Under the pieces are notes generated by a model. The model did not search any database and was not told the origin of the DNA. It saw nothing but the letters and a program-made list of their open reading frames with translations. Positions 1-7,896 of a stretch of 33,431 nucleotides of DNA are shown here, piece after piece (position 1 is the first letter of the stretch; every line of letters begins with the position of its first letter). Source of the DNA: Acidobacteriota bacterium. Lineage in GTDB: Bacteria > Acidobacteriota > Terriglobia > Versatilivoradales > Versatilivoraceae. The position numbers and the translations under genes are program-made. Where the stretch lies: positions 1 through 33,431 of the forward strand of contig JAKEER010000426.1 in assembly GCA_022616615.1 (NCBI GenBank), written 5' to 3'.

Positions 1-1
1 A

Positions 2-1057
2 AACCGGGGCAAGCTCAATCCGCGCGAAATCGATTGGGTCGTCGCCCATTACTCTTCCCACCTCTTTCGTGAGCAGTCGTACGAACTGGCGGCCCGTGGA
101 GGCGTAGATGTGCCCCTGGAGCGCTGGTTCACGAATCTCTATACCAAGGGCAACGTGGGGTCGGCTTCGATCTTCATCCAGTTGGAAGAACTGCTGCACT
201 CGGGCCGGCTGGAGCCGGGCCAAACCATTTTTTGCTTGGTGCCGGAAAGTGGGCGATTCCTCTTCGGATACATGTTACTCAAAGTGGTGGGAGGCAACCA
301 GAAAACAAAAGCTTCATTCACCGCGTCAGAGGCTGCGCCGAAGGCTGAACAGACGCCGTACACGGAGGCCCCTCGTCTTGAGGCGACAGCCGACCCTCTG
401 CAGCAAGGTCTTGTCCGGCAGTTGGCACAAGTCTGGTTCGAGTTTGAAGACCGTTTGCGGCGAGTGCCCATTGTGTCCCGGCTCTATAGCGAACAATTCA
501 CACTGGAAGACTACCGCCGCCTGCTCTTTAACCTGCGCCAACAAGTGATCGACGGTTCCCGCTGGATCGCGCGCGCAGCTTCCAACATCACTGCCGAGCG
601 TTTTCCCCTTCGCAGCGCCTTCATTGCCCACACCAACGAAGAACATCGCGACTACGAGATGCTCGAACGTAACTGGGCAGCCGTCGGTGGAGACCTGGAC
701 GAGATTCGTTCCGGACGGAAGAACATCGGAAGCGAAGCACTAACCAGCTACATTCTTCATCGTGCCAGCCGGGAAAACCCGTTCGACTTGATCGGGGCGA
801 TGTTCATCGTCGAGGGGTTGGGCCAACGCTTGGCCCGGCAGTGGGGCGAGCGAATTCGGCAGCAACTGGGCCTGACGGATGACCAAGTGTCGTTCTTTTT
901 GTATCACTCCGAAAGCGACGTGCGGCACTTCAAACGTCTCGATCTCGCACTGGCGCAGGGGATCTTGACCGCAGAACTGCTCGAGCAGATTGTGCGGTGC
1001 GCGAAAGTCACGGCGAGACTGTACGCGCTGCAGTTGGAAGAGATCGATCACTTTTAG
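2..1057 (+). CDS. 3-oxoacyl-ACP synthase III C-terminal domain fused to an HDO diiron domain (5' end outside window)
   Basis: Frame 2 is open from the first base, so the N-terminus with the catalytic Cys lies upstream; 351 residues are visible. The first ~95 match the C-terminal half of KAS III-type condensing enzymes: WVVAHYSSH holds the presumed catalytic His and NLYTKGNVGSASIFIQLEEL the Asn, followed by PESGRFLFGYMLLKVV. A Thr/Ala/Pro-rich linker leads into a ~240-residue all-helical domain (roughly nt 395-1050). It carries acidic/His clusters typical of heme-oxygenase-like diiron oxidases: TNEEHRDYE (nt ~631-657), FIVEGLG, and HSESDVRH (nt ~904-927), an H-x3-D-x2-H pattern. By inference it makes a 3-ketoacyl product by Claisen condensation and oxidises the chain or a partner. 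The desaturase gene follows 2 bases later. Fold assignments come from motif reading only, and the substrate is unknown. Confidence 0.8.
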   Translation, partial: NRGKLNPREIDWVVAHYSSHLFREQSYELAARGGVDVPLERWFTNLYTKGNVGSASIFIQLEELLHSGRLEPGQTIFCLVPESGRFLFGYMLLKVVGGNQKTKASFTASEAAPKAEQTPYTEAPRLEATADPLQQGLVRQLAQVWFEFEDRLRRVPIVSRLYSEQFTLEDYRRLLFNLRQQVIDGSRWIARAASNITAERFPLRSAFIAHTNEEHRDYEMLERNWAAVGGDLDEIRSGRKNIGSEALTSYILHRASRENPFDLIGAMFIVEGLGQRLARQWGERIRQQLGLTDDQVSFFLYHSESDVRHFKRLDLALAQGILTAELLEQIVRCAKVTARLYALQLEEIDHF

Positions 1058-1059
1058 CC

Positions 1060-1863
1060 ATGCTGATTTTCTTGCTTGTGTACTACGTGCTGGCTGGACT
1101 CGGAGTGAACCTGGGGTATCACCGGCTGCTGTGCCACCGAGCCTTGCGCCTCCCGCGATGGCTGGAACGCAGCCTCATCACTTTCGGCCTGCCTGCTGGA
1201 ACACCCATTCAGTGGGTGGGAACCCACCGCTTTCACCATGCGAATGCTGACACGCCGCTCGATCCGCACTCACCTCACTATGGTGGCCTTCTGCGCGCTC
1301 ATTGCGGCTGGTATCTCGGCACGGGCCGACGTTGGCTGGCGGTAGCGTACGCGTTGGCCGGGCCGCTCCGCCTGCTGGTCGACGCCTGGCTGCGGCCTCG
1401 CACGAATCAGCAATTCAACCATTTGGCGAGCGACGTGGCAGCCGACCCTTACTACCGCTGGCTGAGCCGGCCAATTCCTTATGCGGCAACGCTGCACCTG
1501 CACGCCGTCATTCCCGTCACAATCGCCCTTGCTTCCTGGGGACCCGCCGCGTTCGCCTTGATCTGGGTAACGTTCGCCCTACTCTACAACATCGGGGATG
1601 CTATCGACAGCCTGTCTCACTGGAAAGGCGAGTTGCTGCCCGGGCAGATAGACCACTCGCGCAACCATTCTGTGCTGGGGCTTGTCGCCGGAGGCGAAGG
1701 ATGGCACGCGAATCATCATCGCCATCCCTGGAGCGCCCGCCACGGCTTGGCGGGCCAGTTTGATTGGACTTGGCAGGTAATCCGGTTTCTGGGATTCTTA
1801 CGGCTGGCCACCCAGATCAAGGTTGCGAACTCGCAACAGTCATCGTCACTAACCCAAGGCTGA
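1060..1863 (+). CDS. fatty acid desaturase, acyl-CoA/ACP delta-9 type
   Basis: This is a 267-residue integral membrane desaturase of the fatty acid desaturase family, which inserts a double bond with a diiron centre held by three histidine boxes. All three boxes are present: HRLLCH (residues 21-26), HRFHH (56-60) and HANHH (216-220, in GEGWHANHHRHP). An aliphatic N-terminal helix starts at once, and further hydrophobic segments lie around residues 95-110 and 150-180. I chose the ATG two bases after the upstream stop; the frame extends further upstream, but that would overlap the HDO coding end by 20 codons. The tight spacing to both neighbours indicates one transcript, so the desaturase probably acts on the product of the condensing-enzyme fusion or on its acyl substrate. 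Confidence 0.88.
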   Translation: MLIFLLVYYVLAGLGVNLGYHRLLCHRALRLPRWLERSLITFGLPAGTPIQWVGTHRFHHANADTPLDPHSPHYGGLLRAHCGWYLGTGRRWLAVAYALAGPLRLLVDAWLRPRTNQQFNHLASDVAADPYYRWLSRPIPYAATLHLHAVIPVTIALASWGPAAFALIWVTFALLYNIGDAIDSLSHWKGELLPGQIDHSRNHSVLGLVAGGEGWHANHHRHPWSARHGLAGQFDWTWQVIRFLGFLRLATQIKVANSQQSSSLTQG

Positions 1864-1869
1864 ACAATT

Positions 1870-2757
1870 ATGCAAGCCACAAACCTTTTCGACCAGTCCA
1901 GCTACGACCCGCGAGATCCCAACCCCTGGCTTGCGCTTTATTTGGACATGAGTCTTCCGCTCCGGGACGACGTCAAGGCAGCTTTGCTGGCCAATAGCAG
2001 TTCGAGGTCCCGGCAGTTTCTTCTACCGCTGATTCGGCCCCTGGCAAAGGCCGCTATTATTCTGATCCAGTTGTTGAAGATCTTCATTCCCAACCGGTTC
2101 ACTTCGTCCAAAGTCCTGCACTGGAGCATCCATTGGGGCTTGCGATGGTTTGTGCGGCCGGACGCAAATTACATGATCCTCCGTCACTTTCACATCGGCT
2201 CGGAGATTCTCCAGTTCGTCGCGAGCAATGTGCCTGGCGTTGAGATTCCGCTGCATCCTCTTCGCCCCCGCAATCTGCGCGACCTCGTCGACAACGTGTT
2301 TCTGCAGCATGACCTCAACATTTACAATTTCATCATTCGGCTCAACCGCGAGCTGAAGGCCCACGGCAGCGAACTGACCCGGCGGGAGAAACTGAACTTT
2401 GAGTGCATCACGGATGGTCCATTTGATATTGACCACCAGAGCCTGCCTCGAGGCCCACTGAATTTCCTGGATCTGGAGTCCGCCATCGAAGTCTACACGC
2501 CGCTCTATGAATTGTTCCTGACCGACAGCGATTTCTGGCGGGCATGCAATTCTCTGCAGCTGGATGAGACTGTAGCGATTTACGTGGCGAAGCTGGTTGG
2601 GGATGCGAGCTACGTCAGCTTGGTGAACAACAAGCATCCGTTGGTGCCAATGGCCACCACCCAGGCCGGATACCGCCTGATGCTGCATGGTTTGGCCGCT
2701 GAATCTCTTCACGCGACCCTGGTTCAATGCAAGCACAAGAGTGGTGGGGAATCCTAG
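1870..2757 (+). CDS. conserved-looking protein of unknown function, third gene of the KAS III-HDO/desaturase cassette
   Basis: The protein has 295 residues, and I do not recognise the family. The ATG lies 6 bases after the desaturase stop, so co-transcription is near certain. There is no signal peptide. One strongly hydrophobic stretch near residues 50-75 (LLPLIRPLAKAAIILIQLLK) could be an amphipathic or membrane-attached helix. A His/acidic-rich helix follows (LRHFHIGSEILQF), and then FLQHDLNIYNFIIRLNREL; repeated His and Glu/Asp on predicted helices would fit a metal site, but that is speculation. The body is well-formed coding sequence with balanced composition. Context suggests a lipid-modifying or lipid-carrying role next to the desaturase and the ketoacyl synthase fusion. 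Confidence 0.8.
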   Translation: MQATNLFDQSSYDPRDPNPWLALYLDMSLPLRDDVKAALLANSSSRSRQFLLPLIRPLAKAAIILIQLLKIFIPNRFTSSKVLHWSIHWGLRWFVRPDANYMILRHFHIGSEILQFVASNVPGVEIPLHPLRPRNLRDLVDNVFLQHDLNIYNFIIRLNRELKAHGSELTRREKLNFECITDGPFDIDHQSLPRGPLNFLDLESAIEVYTPLYELFLTDSDFWRACNSLQLDETVAIYVAKLVGDASYVSLVNNKHPLVPMATTQAGYRLMLHGLAAESLHATLVQCKHKSGGES

Positions 2758-3085
2758 CTGTCGTTGCCTCTGCCCATTCTGCAATAACTGCGGCGCAGCT
2801 TGTTGCCCTTGGCGCTTCGTATTGATAGGAGCATAAGTAGGGATAACATGGCCCAGTCCGGTTTGTAGTACCGCCTTTAGGCGGCCCCGGCATGGGCAGG
2901 ATGCTCATGCCACGTGGCACGAGCGTGTCGCCTCGGCGGCCGGCTGAAGCCGGTACTACGAGCAATGAGCGCCCTCTTACCTTTGCACTTACTAATAAGC
3001 CAGTGGGTCCGGAAGATTCAGACCGGTCCACAACAAAGGCGCGTACTCCACAGCTCCAGCAGTGGTTTCAGAAGGAGGCATTACC
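2758..3085. other. 328-base intergenic stretch holding a long palindrome
   Basis: No convincing reading frame is present. The centre is taken up by the palindromic element listed separately (2865-2959). The last 15 bases carry the ribosome binding site GGAGG of the next gene. Confidence 0.6.
2865..2959. repeat. 95-base imperfect palindrome (REP/BIME-like)
   Basis: Outer arms 2865-2885 and 2939-2959 are reverse complements with three mismatches in 21. The core 2903-2924 is a nearly perfect palindrome centred on CCACGTGG. The nested two-level symmetry around ~2912 is what a REP doublet or a MITE-like element gives. No function can be read off. Confidence 0.7.
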
Positions 3086-4174
3086 ATGCAGTTTCCAGGA
3101 CAAGAAAACCCGCCGGTCGGAATTATTTTCGATTCCGATATGGGCAACCGCATTGACGATGCACTGGCAATGGCACTGCTCTATGGATTCGACGGCAAGC
3201 GCGAGGCCCGTGTCGTCTCGGTTAGTGTGAGCAAGTCCAATCTGAAAGCTGCAGCCTTTTGCGAAGCGGTTGGCCGTTTCTATGCGGGAGCCGTTAGCGG
3301 CGCGTTTGCGGCGTTTGGGAGGACCCTCCCCGTCGGCCTCTCCACTGATGGCAAGATGCCCGAGGACACGCCGATGCTTACCGTGCCTCTTGGTAAGCGG
3401 AATGCCGAAGGCGCTCCCGTCTACAGCCACGGTATCGAGAAACTCAACGACACGGCAGAACCCGCCGCACTCATCCGCAATGCATTCACAGCGCAACATG
3501 ACCAGAACTGCATCGTTGTTTTGGCTGGGCCTGCAACCAATCTGGTCAAGGTGCTTGACCTTCCAGGAGTCAAAGATCTCATTTCACGCAAAGTGCGCTT
3601 TCTTTCGGTAACAGGCGGAGCCTATCCGCAGGGCGAGCCAGAATTCAACGTCAAGACCGACATCCCCGCCGCCAAGAAGCTATTTGCCGAATGGCCTACG
3701 CCGATTGTTGCCTCAGGCCACGAGGTTGGCGAGGCGCTGCTCTTCCCTGCTTCAAGCATCGAAAACGACTTCGCCTGGTCGCAAACCCATCCCATTGTGG
3801 ATGCCTACCGGGCCTACAGGCCGATGCCCTATGACGCCCCGACATGGGACATGACCACGGTGCTCTACGCCGTCCGTTCTGAGGCAGGCTACTTCAAACT
3901 GTCCGAGCCAGGTATCATCAGCGTGCTCGACGATGGCCGCACGAAGTTCTCGCCCTCACCGGAAGGCAAGCAACGCTACCTTATTCTCGACCCAGCGCAG
4001 AGAGAAAACATCTTCAAGACCTACACAGAAATCGCTAGCGCTAAACCGGTGCCCAGACAGCCCCGCCATCGCCCCCAGCAGCAGGAGCAACAGCAGCAGA
4101 AGCCGGCAGATCCGCCCAAGCCGCCTGAAGCTAAGCCGCCCGAGATCAAGCCTATCCAGGGATTCGCCCCGTGA
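3086..4174 (+). CDS. nucleoside hydrolase-like protein with a Gln/Pro-rich tail
   Basis: The 362-residue protein belongs to the inosine/uridine-preferring nucleoside hydrolase superfamily, which cleaves the N-glycosidic bond of ribonucleosides with a Ca-bound Asp cluster. The N-terminal signature is DSDMGNRIDDALAMALL (D16, D18, D24, D25), the spaced variant of the classic DTDPGxDD. Further family landmarks are VVLAGPATNLVKVL, EFNVKTDIPAAKKLF and TWDMTTVLYAV near the C-terminal Asp. There is no signal peptide. The last ~40 residues are low-complexity Gln/Pro/Lys (RPQQQEQQQQK, then PPKPPEAKPPE), unlike the enzyme core. The ATG at 3086 was chosen because GGAGG sits 8 bases upstream; an in-frame ATG at 3062 lacks such a site. 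Substrate specificity cannot be assigned. Confidence 0.85.
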   Translation: MQFPGQENPPVGIIFDSDMGNRIDDALAMALLYGFDGKREARVVSVSVSKSNLKAAAFCEAVGRFYAGAVSGAFAAFGRTLPVGLSTDGKMPEDTPMLTVPLGKRNAEGAPVYSHGIEKLNDTAEPAALIRNAFTAQHDQNCIVVLAGPATNLVKVLDLPGVKDLISRKVRFLSVTGGAYPQGEPEFNVKTDIPAAKKLFAEWPTPIVASGHEVGEALLFPASSIENDFAWSQTHPIVDAYRAYRPMPYDAPTWDMTTVLYAVRSEAGYFKLSEPGIISVLDDGRTKFSPSPEGKQRYLILDPAQRENIFKTYTEIASAKPVPRQPRHRPQQQEQQQQKPADPPKPPEAKPPEIKPIQGFAP

Positions 4175-4392
4175 GCCAGAGACTGAGGTCACTTTCAATC
4201 GCACACCCTCCAATTGGACGGCCATTGACACCCAAAAAGCGTTTGTGTTAAAAAAATCAAGTTAATTGATTCAACCTGAACAGTTAACCTGCAGGTTGGA
4301 ACGTGGGACTCCTGCCAGACTTTGGCCGGCTCAGAACATAGCAGCAACTCTCAAATCGAAGCAGTCGTCTTTCATCAACGAAGCCCGTACTG

Positions 4393-4477
4393 GCGAAAGT
4401 GGCGGAATTGGCAGACGCGCTGGACTTAGGATCCAGTCCCGCAAGGGGTAGGGGTTCAACTCCCCTCTTTCGCACCA
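4393..4477 (+). tRNA. tRNA-Leu (anticodon TAG)
   Basis: Acceptor arms GCGAAAG (4393-4399) and CTTTCGC (4467-4473) pair perfectly and are followed by a discriminator A and an encoded CCA. The anticodon stem CTGGA/TCCAG encloses the loop CTTAGGA, anticodon TAG at 4427-4429. A long variable arm and a GGGTTCAACTC T-loop region fit a class II leucine tRNA. It ends 80 bases before the trigger factor start and is probably processed from, or read through into, the same transcript. Confidence 0.95.
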
Positions 4478-4557
4478 GCTCCCCTCAGGCCGAGCAAACT
4501 CCTGCTCCGTTGTCCTTTTCAAGGCCAGACAGAATCCAACAGATTGAGGTCAATCCA

Positions 4558-5859
4558 TTGAAAGTTGAAGTTGTGAGCAAAGGTGGTTGTCAGCGGGCAG
4601 TCAGCATTGAGGTCGATGCCGAGTCGTTGAAAGAGGACTATTCGGCAGTTTCCAGCAAGTACCAGCGGCAGGCGCGCGTGCCTGGGTTCCGGCGGGGCAA
4701 GACACCATTGTCTGTCGTCCTGCAGCGATTCAAGAACGAAATCCGCGCAGACTTCTTGGAAGCAGCAGTCCAAAAACACCTGCTCGAAGCCATTAAGGCT
4801 GAGAATTTGGATCCGCTGGATCATCCGCACATTCACGATCTAGCCTACAGCGAAGGCCAGCCCTTGAAATTCACGGCGGAGTTTGAGGTTCTGCCCCAGC
4901 TCAACCTCGCGAGCTACCGGGGATTGGAGATCGAGAGAGCCCCTGTGGAAGTCAAGGATGAGGAAGTCGACGCTGCGATCAAAGTGGTGCGGGAGCGGAT
5001 GGCCCAGTATGTTCCGATCAGCGGTCGCGCGATTCAGCCCGGGGATTTCGCGGTCATTTCCTATGTTGGACGATTTGGCGATCCCTCCCGTCAGAACATC
5101 GAGGCGAAAGACATTGATTGCGAAGTGGGATCAGACAACACGCTGGCCGAGTTTAACGAGAATCTAGTGGGCGCCCAGGCGGGGGAAAAGAGAAGTTTCC
5201 CGGTAAAGTATCCTGACGATTTTCCGAATAAGGAGTTGGCCGGCGCCGAAATCCAATATGAGATCGAGATCCAGGATATCCGGCAGAAGCAAGTGCCGGA
5301 GCTGAATGACGATTTCGCCAAAGACGCTGGGGAGTACGCATCTTTGGACGAAATGCGGCGCAAAGTTCGGGAAGGCATCATGGCAGGCAAAGAGCAGGCA
5401 GCGCGGTCAAACATGCAGGAGAAGCTAGTGGAGTTGATCATCCAAAACAATCCGTTTGATGTCCCTGCGGTGATGGTGAAGAAGCAAACCGAAAACCGCT
5501 TGAACGATTACGTGCGCTCTCTCATTGCGAGAGGCATTCACCCGAAGACCCTAGACATCAACTGGACTGAGTTTCAAGAGCGCCAAAAGGAGCTCGCGGT
5601 CGCGGACGTAAAAGTCGCCCTCGTGCTGGAGCATATTGCCGGGAGGGAAAACATCACGGTGACTGAAGAAGAGCTTGACGAGGACATCTCCAGACGCGCG
5701 CAGGAGGCGCACCAATCCTTCGAGGCGGTCAAATCGCGCTTGACAAAGGATGGGGCCACCGATAGAATCAAAGACAGAATTCGCAACAAAAAGAGCTTGG
5801 ACTTATTGCTAAGTCTGGCGGCTCTCAAGGATCCGCAGGGCATCATTGTTCAACCCTGA
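4558..5859 (+). CDS. tig: trigger factor, ribosome-associated chaperone and peptidyl-prolyl isomerase
   Basis: The protein has 433 residues, the normal length for trigger factor. The N-terminal ribosome-binding domain carries the signature VPGFRRGKTP (residues 41-50). A degenerate FKBP-type PPIase domain follows (around residues 150-240, including GDFAVISYVGRF and FPVKYPDDFPNKELAG), then the helical substrate-cradling C-terminal domain. I chose the TTG at 4558 (reading MKVEVVSKGG), preceded by TTGAGG about 6-11 bases upstream. The frame continues open to 4399, but that ATG lies inside the tRNA-Leu gene, so it cannot be the start. It leads the tig-clpP-clpX-lon block, pairing a chaperone with the main cytosolic proteases. 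Confidence 0.93.
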   Translation: MKVEVVSKGGCQRAVSIEVDAESLKEDYSAVSSKYQRQARVPGFRRGKTPLSVVLQRFKNEIRADFLEAAVQKHLLEAIKAENLDPLDHPHIHDLAYSEGQPLKFTAEFEVLPQLNLASYRGLEIERAPVEVKDEEVDAAIKVVRERMAQYVPISGRAIQPGDFAVISYVGRFGDPSRQNIEAKDIDCEVGSDNTLAEFNENLVGAQAGEKRSFPVKYPDDFPNKELAGAEIQYEIEIQDIRQKQVPELNDDFAKDAGEYASLDEMRRKVREGIMAGKEQAARSNMQEKLVELIIQNNPFDVPAVMVKKQTENRLNDYVRSLIARGIHPKTLDINWTEFQERQKELAVADVKVALVLEHIAGRENITVTEEELDEDISRRAQEAHQSFEAVKSRLTKDGATDRIKDRIRNKKSLDLLLSLAALKDPQGIIVQP

Positions 5860-5898
5860 CTTCATTCCCCCAAACAATCGGTTGAGGATTCATGTGTC

Positions 5899-6486
5899 AT
5901 GCTAGTTCCAATGGTAGTCGAACAGACCAGCCGTGGCGAGCGCGCCTACGATATTTACTCCCGCCTCCTGAAGGACAACATCATCTTCCTTGGAACTCCC
6001 GTTGACGACAATATTGCCAATCTCGTCACGGCTCAGTTACTTTTTCTCGAGGCTGAAGATCCAGAGAAGGACATTTCCCTCTACATCAACAGCCCCGGAG
6101 GCTCCATCACGGCGGGGCTCGCGATCTACGACACGATCCAGTTCATCCGTCCTGACGTGACGACCATTTGCGTGGGGCAGGCGGCCAGCATGGGGGCATT
6201 GTTGCTGGCTGCAGGAACTGCGGGGAAACGCTTCGCGCTGCCGAACTCCCGCATCCTTATTCACCAGCCGTCTATTCATGGAGGCCTGTCCGGACAGGCG
6301 ACGGACATCGACATCCACGCCCGTGAAATCCTGCGTATGCGGTCCATCTGTAATGAAATCTTCGTGAAGCATACCGGCCAGGCTTTGGAAAAGGTCGAGC
6401 GGGACGTGGAGCGCGACTACATCATGTCCGCAGAAGAGGCCCGGAAATACGGCATTGTCGACCAGGTGATCGTGCGCCACGAATAA
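5899..6486 (+). CDS. clpP: ATP-dependent Clp protease proteolytic subunit
   Basis: This 195-residue serine peptidase forms the double-heptamer chamber that degrades proteins fed by ClpX or ClpA/C. The catalytic triad is visible: S97 in [15 protein letters not shown]122 in [12 protein letters not shown], and D169 in [13 protein letters not shown]. The N-terminus [20 protein letters not shown] is the canonical processed-type ClpP start, and the length is standard. The ATG at 5899 has GAGG about 12 bases upstream. It lies 39 bases after tig and 104 before clpX, in the usual order. Confidence 0.97.
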   Translation: MLVPMVVEQTSRGERAYDIYSRLLKDNIIFLGTPVDDNIANLVTAQLLFLEAEDPEKDISLYINSPGGSITAGLAIYDTIQFIRPDVTTICVGQAASMGALLLAAGTAGKRFALPNSRILIHQPSIHGGLSGQATDIDIHAREILRMRSICNEIFVKHTGQALEKVERDVERDYIMSAEEARKYGIVDQVIVRHE

Positions 6487-6521
6487 GCCGCTGGCGCCAG
6501 CACGCGTCTTCGCATTCCACC

Positions 6522-6549
6522 TAGACAATCAAAGAAAATCGTATATGCT
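6522..6549 (+). promoter_or_regulatory. possible sigma-70 promoter for clpX
   Basis: TAGACA (6522-6527) and TATGCT (6544-6549) are separated by 16 bases, with an A-rich spacer, in the clpP-clpX gap. Matches are 5/6 and 4/6 to consensus. It would let clpX-lon be transcribed separately from tig-clpP. This is sequence resemblance only. Confidence 0.35.
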
Positions 6550-6590
6550 GGTTTTAGATGAGTTGAGCATCGTCTTCGGAGGCCATACGC

Positions 6591-7826
6591 TTGAAGAGAA
6601 ATAACGGTGAAGAGTCGTTGCGTTGCTCTTTTTGCAACAAGAGTCAGAACGACGTCCGCAAGCTGATTGCGGGACCGACTGTCTTCATCTGCGACGAGTG
6701 TGTCCGTGTCTGCAATGATATTATTGACGATGACCAGGTTGTTGAGGCCGACGTCAAGAGCCACCCCCTTCCCAAACCCCATGAAGTCAAGGCTTACCTG
6801 GACGAATACGTTATTGGCCAAGAAACCACTAAGAAGAAACTCGCCGTTGCCGTGTACAACCATTACAAGCGCATTGAGCTCTCGAAGCGCCGCAGCGATG
6901 TGGAACTCAACAAGAGTAACATTCTCCTGATTGGGCCAACCGGAACGGGAAAAACGCTTCTGGCGCAGACTCTGGCGAAGCGGCTCAGCGTGCCCTTCGC
7001 GATTGTCGATGCCACGACGCTGACGGAAGCCGGCTACGTCGGGGAAGATGTCGAAAACATCATCCTGAAGCTGCTGCAGAGCGCCAATGGCGACATTGAA
7101 CGCTGCCAGAACGGCATCATCTATATCGACGAAGTTGACAAGATCTGCCGCAAAGATGAGAACCCTTCGATCACCCGTGACGTCTCGGGAGAAGGCGTTC
7201 AACAGGCCCTGCTCAAGATTCTTGAGGGGACCGTGGCTAATGTGCCTCCGCAGGGCGGAAGAAAGCATCCCCACCAAGAGTTCACACAGGTGGACACAAC
7301 CAACATTCTCTTCATTTGCGGCGGCGCGTTTGTGGGACTGGAGAAGGTGATCGAGCGGCGTTTGGGCAAAAAGACGCTGGGCTTTCGAGGCGAGGTGAAG
7401 ACGCTGCAGGCGCGGCGCAACACGGCGCTGCTGGAGCGTGTCGAACCCGTCGACCTTATCAAGTATGGCCTGATCCCAGAGTTTGTCGGACGCCTACCCG
7501 TGGTCGGAACGCTCGGAGATCTCGACAAGGCCGCCCTGGTGGAAATCCTGACCCGGCCAAAGAACGCCCTGGTCAAACAGTACCAGCGGCTGTTTGAATA
7601 CGAGGGCGTCAAGCTGCGGTTCGAGGACGACGCTTTGGAGGCCATTGCTGAGTTGGCGCAACAGCGTAAAGTGGGTGCTCGCGGCCTGCGAGTGATCATT
7701 GAGGATCTGATGCTGGATTTGATGTATCTGCTCCCGGCGCAGCGCAAACTCAAGGAATTTGGAGTGACGAAAGAGATGGTCGCTTCCAATCGGATTGATC
7801 TCTCACTCTTGGAAAAGGCCGGGTAG
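6591..7826 (+). CDS. clpX: ATP-dependent Clp protease ATP-binding subunit ClpX
   Basis: This 411-residue AAA+ unfoldase recognises tagged substrates and feeds them to ClpP. The N-terminal zinc-binding domain has C12, C15, C34 and C37 (CSFC and CDEC). Walker A is GPTGTGKT (residues 115-122), Walker [21 protein letters not shown] is the RKH pore loop and [13 protein letters not shown] the sensor-2 arginine helix. The ClpP-docking loop reads KKTLGFRG, so the usual IGF tripeptide is LGF. Translation starts at a TTG, with GGAGG (6578-6582) 8 bases upstream and no better ATG before the zinc finger. Confidence 0.97.
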   Translation: MKRNNGEESLRCSFCNKSQNDVRKLIAGPTVFICDECVRVCNDIIDDDQVVEADVKSHPLPKPHEVKAYLDEYVIGQETTKKKLAVAVYNHYKRIELSKRRSDVELNKSNILLIGPTGTGKTLLAQTLAKRLSVPFAIVDATTLTEAGYVGEDVENIILKLLQSANGDIERCQNGIIYIDEVDKICRKDENPSITRDVSGEGVQQALLKILEGTVANVPPQGGRKHPHQEFTQVDTTNILFICGGAFVGLEKVIERRLGKKTLGFRGEVKTLQARRNTALLERVEPVDLIKYGLIPEFVGRLPVVGTLGDLDKAALVEILTRPKNALVKQYQRLFEYEGVKLRFEDDALEAIAELAQQRKVGARGLRVIIEDLMLDLMYLLPAQRKLKEFGVTKEMVASNRIDLSLLEKAG

Positions 7827-7896
7827 TTGTCCAACTTTTTCATCCCCTCGGATTCATAACAAGACCAAATTCCAATTCAGGTGCGAATAATCGGGC

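Noticed and set aside
4399-4557. Upstream extension of the trigger factor frame to an ATG
   Set aside because: The ATG lies inside the tRNA-Leu gene; the TTG at 4558 gives a normal-length protein with a binding site.
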